From contig NZ_AUAX01000007.1 in the NCBI RefSeq assembly GCF_000428945.1, positions 124,001 through 188,000 of the forward strand: 64,000 nt of DNA, written 5' to 3'. This document shows, piece after piece, positions 62,958-64,000 of the stretch. The position numbers and the translations under genes were made by a program. This stretch comes from Hamadaea tsunoensis DSM 44101. GTDB taxonomy: Bacteria > Actinomycetota > Actinomycetes > Mycobacteriales > Micromonosporaceae. Positions within the stretch are counted from its first letter, which is position 1, and the number at the start of each line of letters is the position of its first letter. The notes below the pieces were generated by a model. The model did no database searches, was not told the origin of the DNA, and saw only the letters and a list, made by a program, of their open reading frames with translations.

Positions 62958-64000
62958 CCTCGGCGTGAAAGCGCGATGGGATCGGGGGACGGTCGTCCGC
63001 GCCGCGCTCGCCGCCGCGGCCGTCCTCGTGGCGTTCAGCGGATGCGGGGCGTTGATGCCCGGCGCGCTGACCGATCGCTCCACAGCGGACGGTGCGCCCG
63101 CGCCGGGCGTGACGGCCGACGCGGTGAAGGTCGTGTTCGTCGGCGTAGACCTCGCCGCCACCAGCAAGCTGACCGGGTTCACCACGGTCCCCGCGGGCGA
63201 TCCGGCCGCGCAGGTGGCCGCGCTCGCGACCTACGTCAACGCCCACGGCGGCATCGCGGGGCGCCGTCTCGACGCGGTCTTCCGCAGCTACGAGGCGAGC
63301 GACGACTCCCCGGCGGCCGAGGAGAAGCTCTGCAACCAGATCACGCAGGACGACCGGGCGTTCGCCGTGGTGCTGACCGGGCAGTTCCAGGCCAACGCCC
63401 GGCCCTGCTACGCGCAGCGCCGCACGCTCGTGCTCGACGCGACGCTGATCGGCACCGACGAGGCGACCTACCGGCAGCTGGCGCCGTACCTGTGGGCGCC
63501 GAGCTTCCCGTCCTACGACGACTTCGTCACCGCCTTCGTCGGTTCCCTTGCCGGGCAGGGCTTCTTCGACGGCACCACGCAGGCCGGTGTCGTGGCCGCC
63601 GACACGCCGGTCAACCGGGCCGCGTACAAAGCCCTGGCGGAACCGGCGCTGGGCAAGGCGGGCGTGCGGCCGCGGGTCGCCTGGATCGACACGACCGACC
63701 TGGGCACGCTGAACGCCGGGCTCAACCAGGCGGCCGTCGACTTCCGTGCCCAGGGCATCGAACGCGTCCTGTTCCTCGGCGGCGCGCGGCTCGCGTCGTT
63801 CTTCCTCACCGCGGCCGCCGCGCAGGGCTTCACCGCCCGCTACGGCGTCTCCAGCTTCGACAACCCGAGCTTCCTGGTGAACAACCCGGCGACCATCCCG
63901 GCCGAGGCGCTGCGCGGCATGCTCGGCATCGGCTTCAACCCCAGCCAGGACGTGCCCGACAAGGCGTACGCGTTCCCGGCGACGGATGCGGAGCGTACCT
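62950..64000 (+). CDS. Lipoprotein substrate-binding protein (leucine-type), partial
   Basis: Right-edge partial, at least 350 aa, GTG start overlapping the previous stop by 8 bp. The signal ends in a lipobox (AFSGC), so it would be a surface lipoprotein. The body matches type-1 periplasmic binding proteins: VKVVFVGVDLAA, YVNAHGGIAGRRLDAVFRSYEASDDSPAAEEKLCNQ, FAVVLTGQFQANARPCY and GVVAADTPVNRAAYKALAEP. In an ABC importer it would bind amino acids or amides, but no permease is seen. It runs past the end of the window. Confidence 0.82.
   Translation, partial: MADLGVKARWDRGTVVRAALAAAAVLVAFSGCGALMPGALTDRSTADGAPAPGVTADAVKVVFVGVDLAATSKLTGFTTVPAGDPAAQVAALATYVNAHGGIAGRRLDAVFRSYEASDDSPAAEEKLCNQITQDDRAFAVVLTGQFQANARPCYAQRRTLVLDATLIGTDEATYRQLAPYLWAPSFPSYDDFVTAFVGSLAGQGFFDGTTQAGVVAADTPVNRAAYKALAEPALGKAGVRPRVAWIDTTDLGTLNAGLNQAAVDFRAQGIERVLFLGGARLASFFLTAAAAQGFTARYGVSSFDNPSFLVNNPATIPAEALRGMLGIGFNPSQDVPDKAYAFPATDAERT

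Overview
The window is about 70% G+C, with NNC/NNG-rich codon use, frequent GTG starts, many Sec-type secreted enzymes, mycothiol-dependent enzyme homologues and XRE, TetR, IclR and AraC regulators. This points to a filamentous actinomycete. The frequent CGTACGC strings fit Micromonosporaceae, but that placement is inference. No tRNA, rRNA or CRISPR array was seen.

Layout. 1-9.3 kb: ordinary chromosomal genes (unknown protein, MFS exporter, alpha/beta hydrolase, ECF sigma factor with a CPIC peroxiredoxin, GNAT, cold-shock protein, secreted S1 protease, DUF2231 membrane protein). 9.6-16.4 kb: an eroding stretch with a maleylpyruvate-isomerase-family gene, a LysR gene with internal deletions, a secreted endo/exonuclease next to a frameshifted GH43-like gene, a nonsense-mutated gene and an IS256-type element (14970-16322) with a frameshifted transposase.

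16.4-42.1 kb: the most interesting part, an unusual biosynthetic locus. It holds two ACP-FabF cassettes (one extended by an acyl-CoA dehydrogenase/oxidase and a ubiquitin-like small protein), a FabH -> AT-ACP -> KS/KS-like/KR/DH operon, a LnmK-like acyltransferase/decarboxylase, a carboxymuconolactone-decarboxylase-like protein, three XRE-TPR regulators, an IclR regulator, a secreted lipase, a QxW lectin-like protein, an EF-hand protein, and five paralogous secreted proteins of 174-185 aa. The five share four conserved cysteines and a G-[TS]-V-[TQ]-[AS]-G-x-FAG motif. Twelve copies of one 16-bp palindrome (consensus GTTGC-N6-GCAAC) lie upstream of nearly every transcription unit here, so the biosynthetic genes, the secreted proteins, the EF-hand protein and one regulator look like one regulon. 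I infer a reduced polyketide or fatty-acid-like product made inside the cell and handled outside by the secreted proteins. The product is unknown.

42.1-54.9 kb: accessory genes (DUF4279, transposase remnants, a HEAT-repeat protein with a degenerate HD-like N-terminus, CYTH protein, DNA-binding protein) and secreted proteins (subtilisin with Ig and jelly-roll tails, double P-domain protein), plus Nudix, AraC and VOC genes. 55-58 kb: cupin and a TetR-controlled hydrolase/NAD(P)-binding pair. 58-64 kb: a secreted alpha/beta hydrolase divergent from a WxL-type cell-surface operon (WxL protein, WxL-interacting-like membrane protein, neocarzinostatin-like membrane protein, lipoprotein substrate-binding protein running off the end). 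Three GAAAC/GTTTC palindromes lie between the two.
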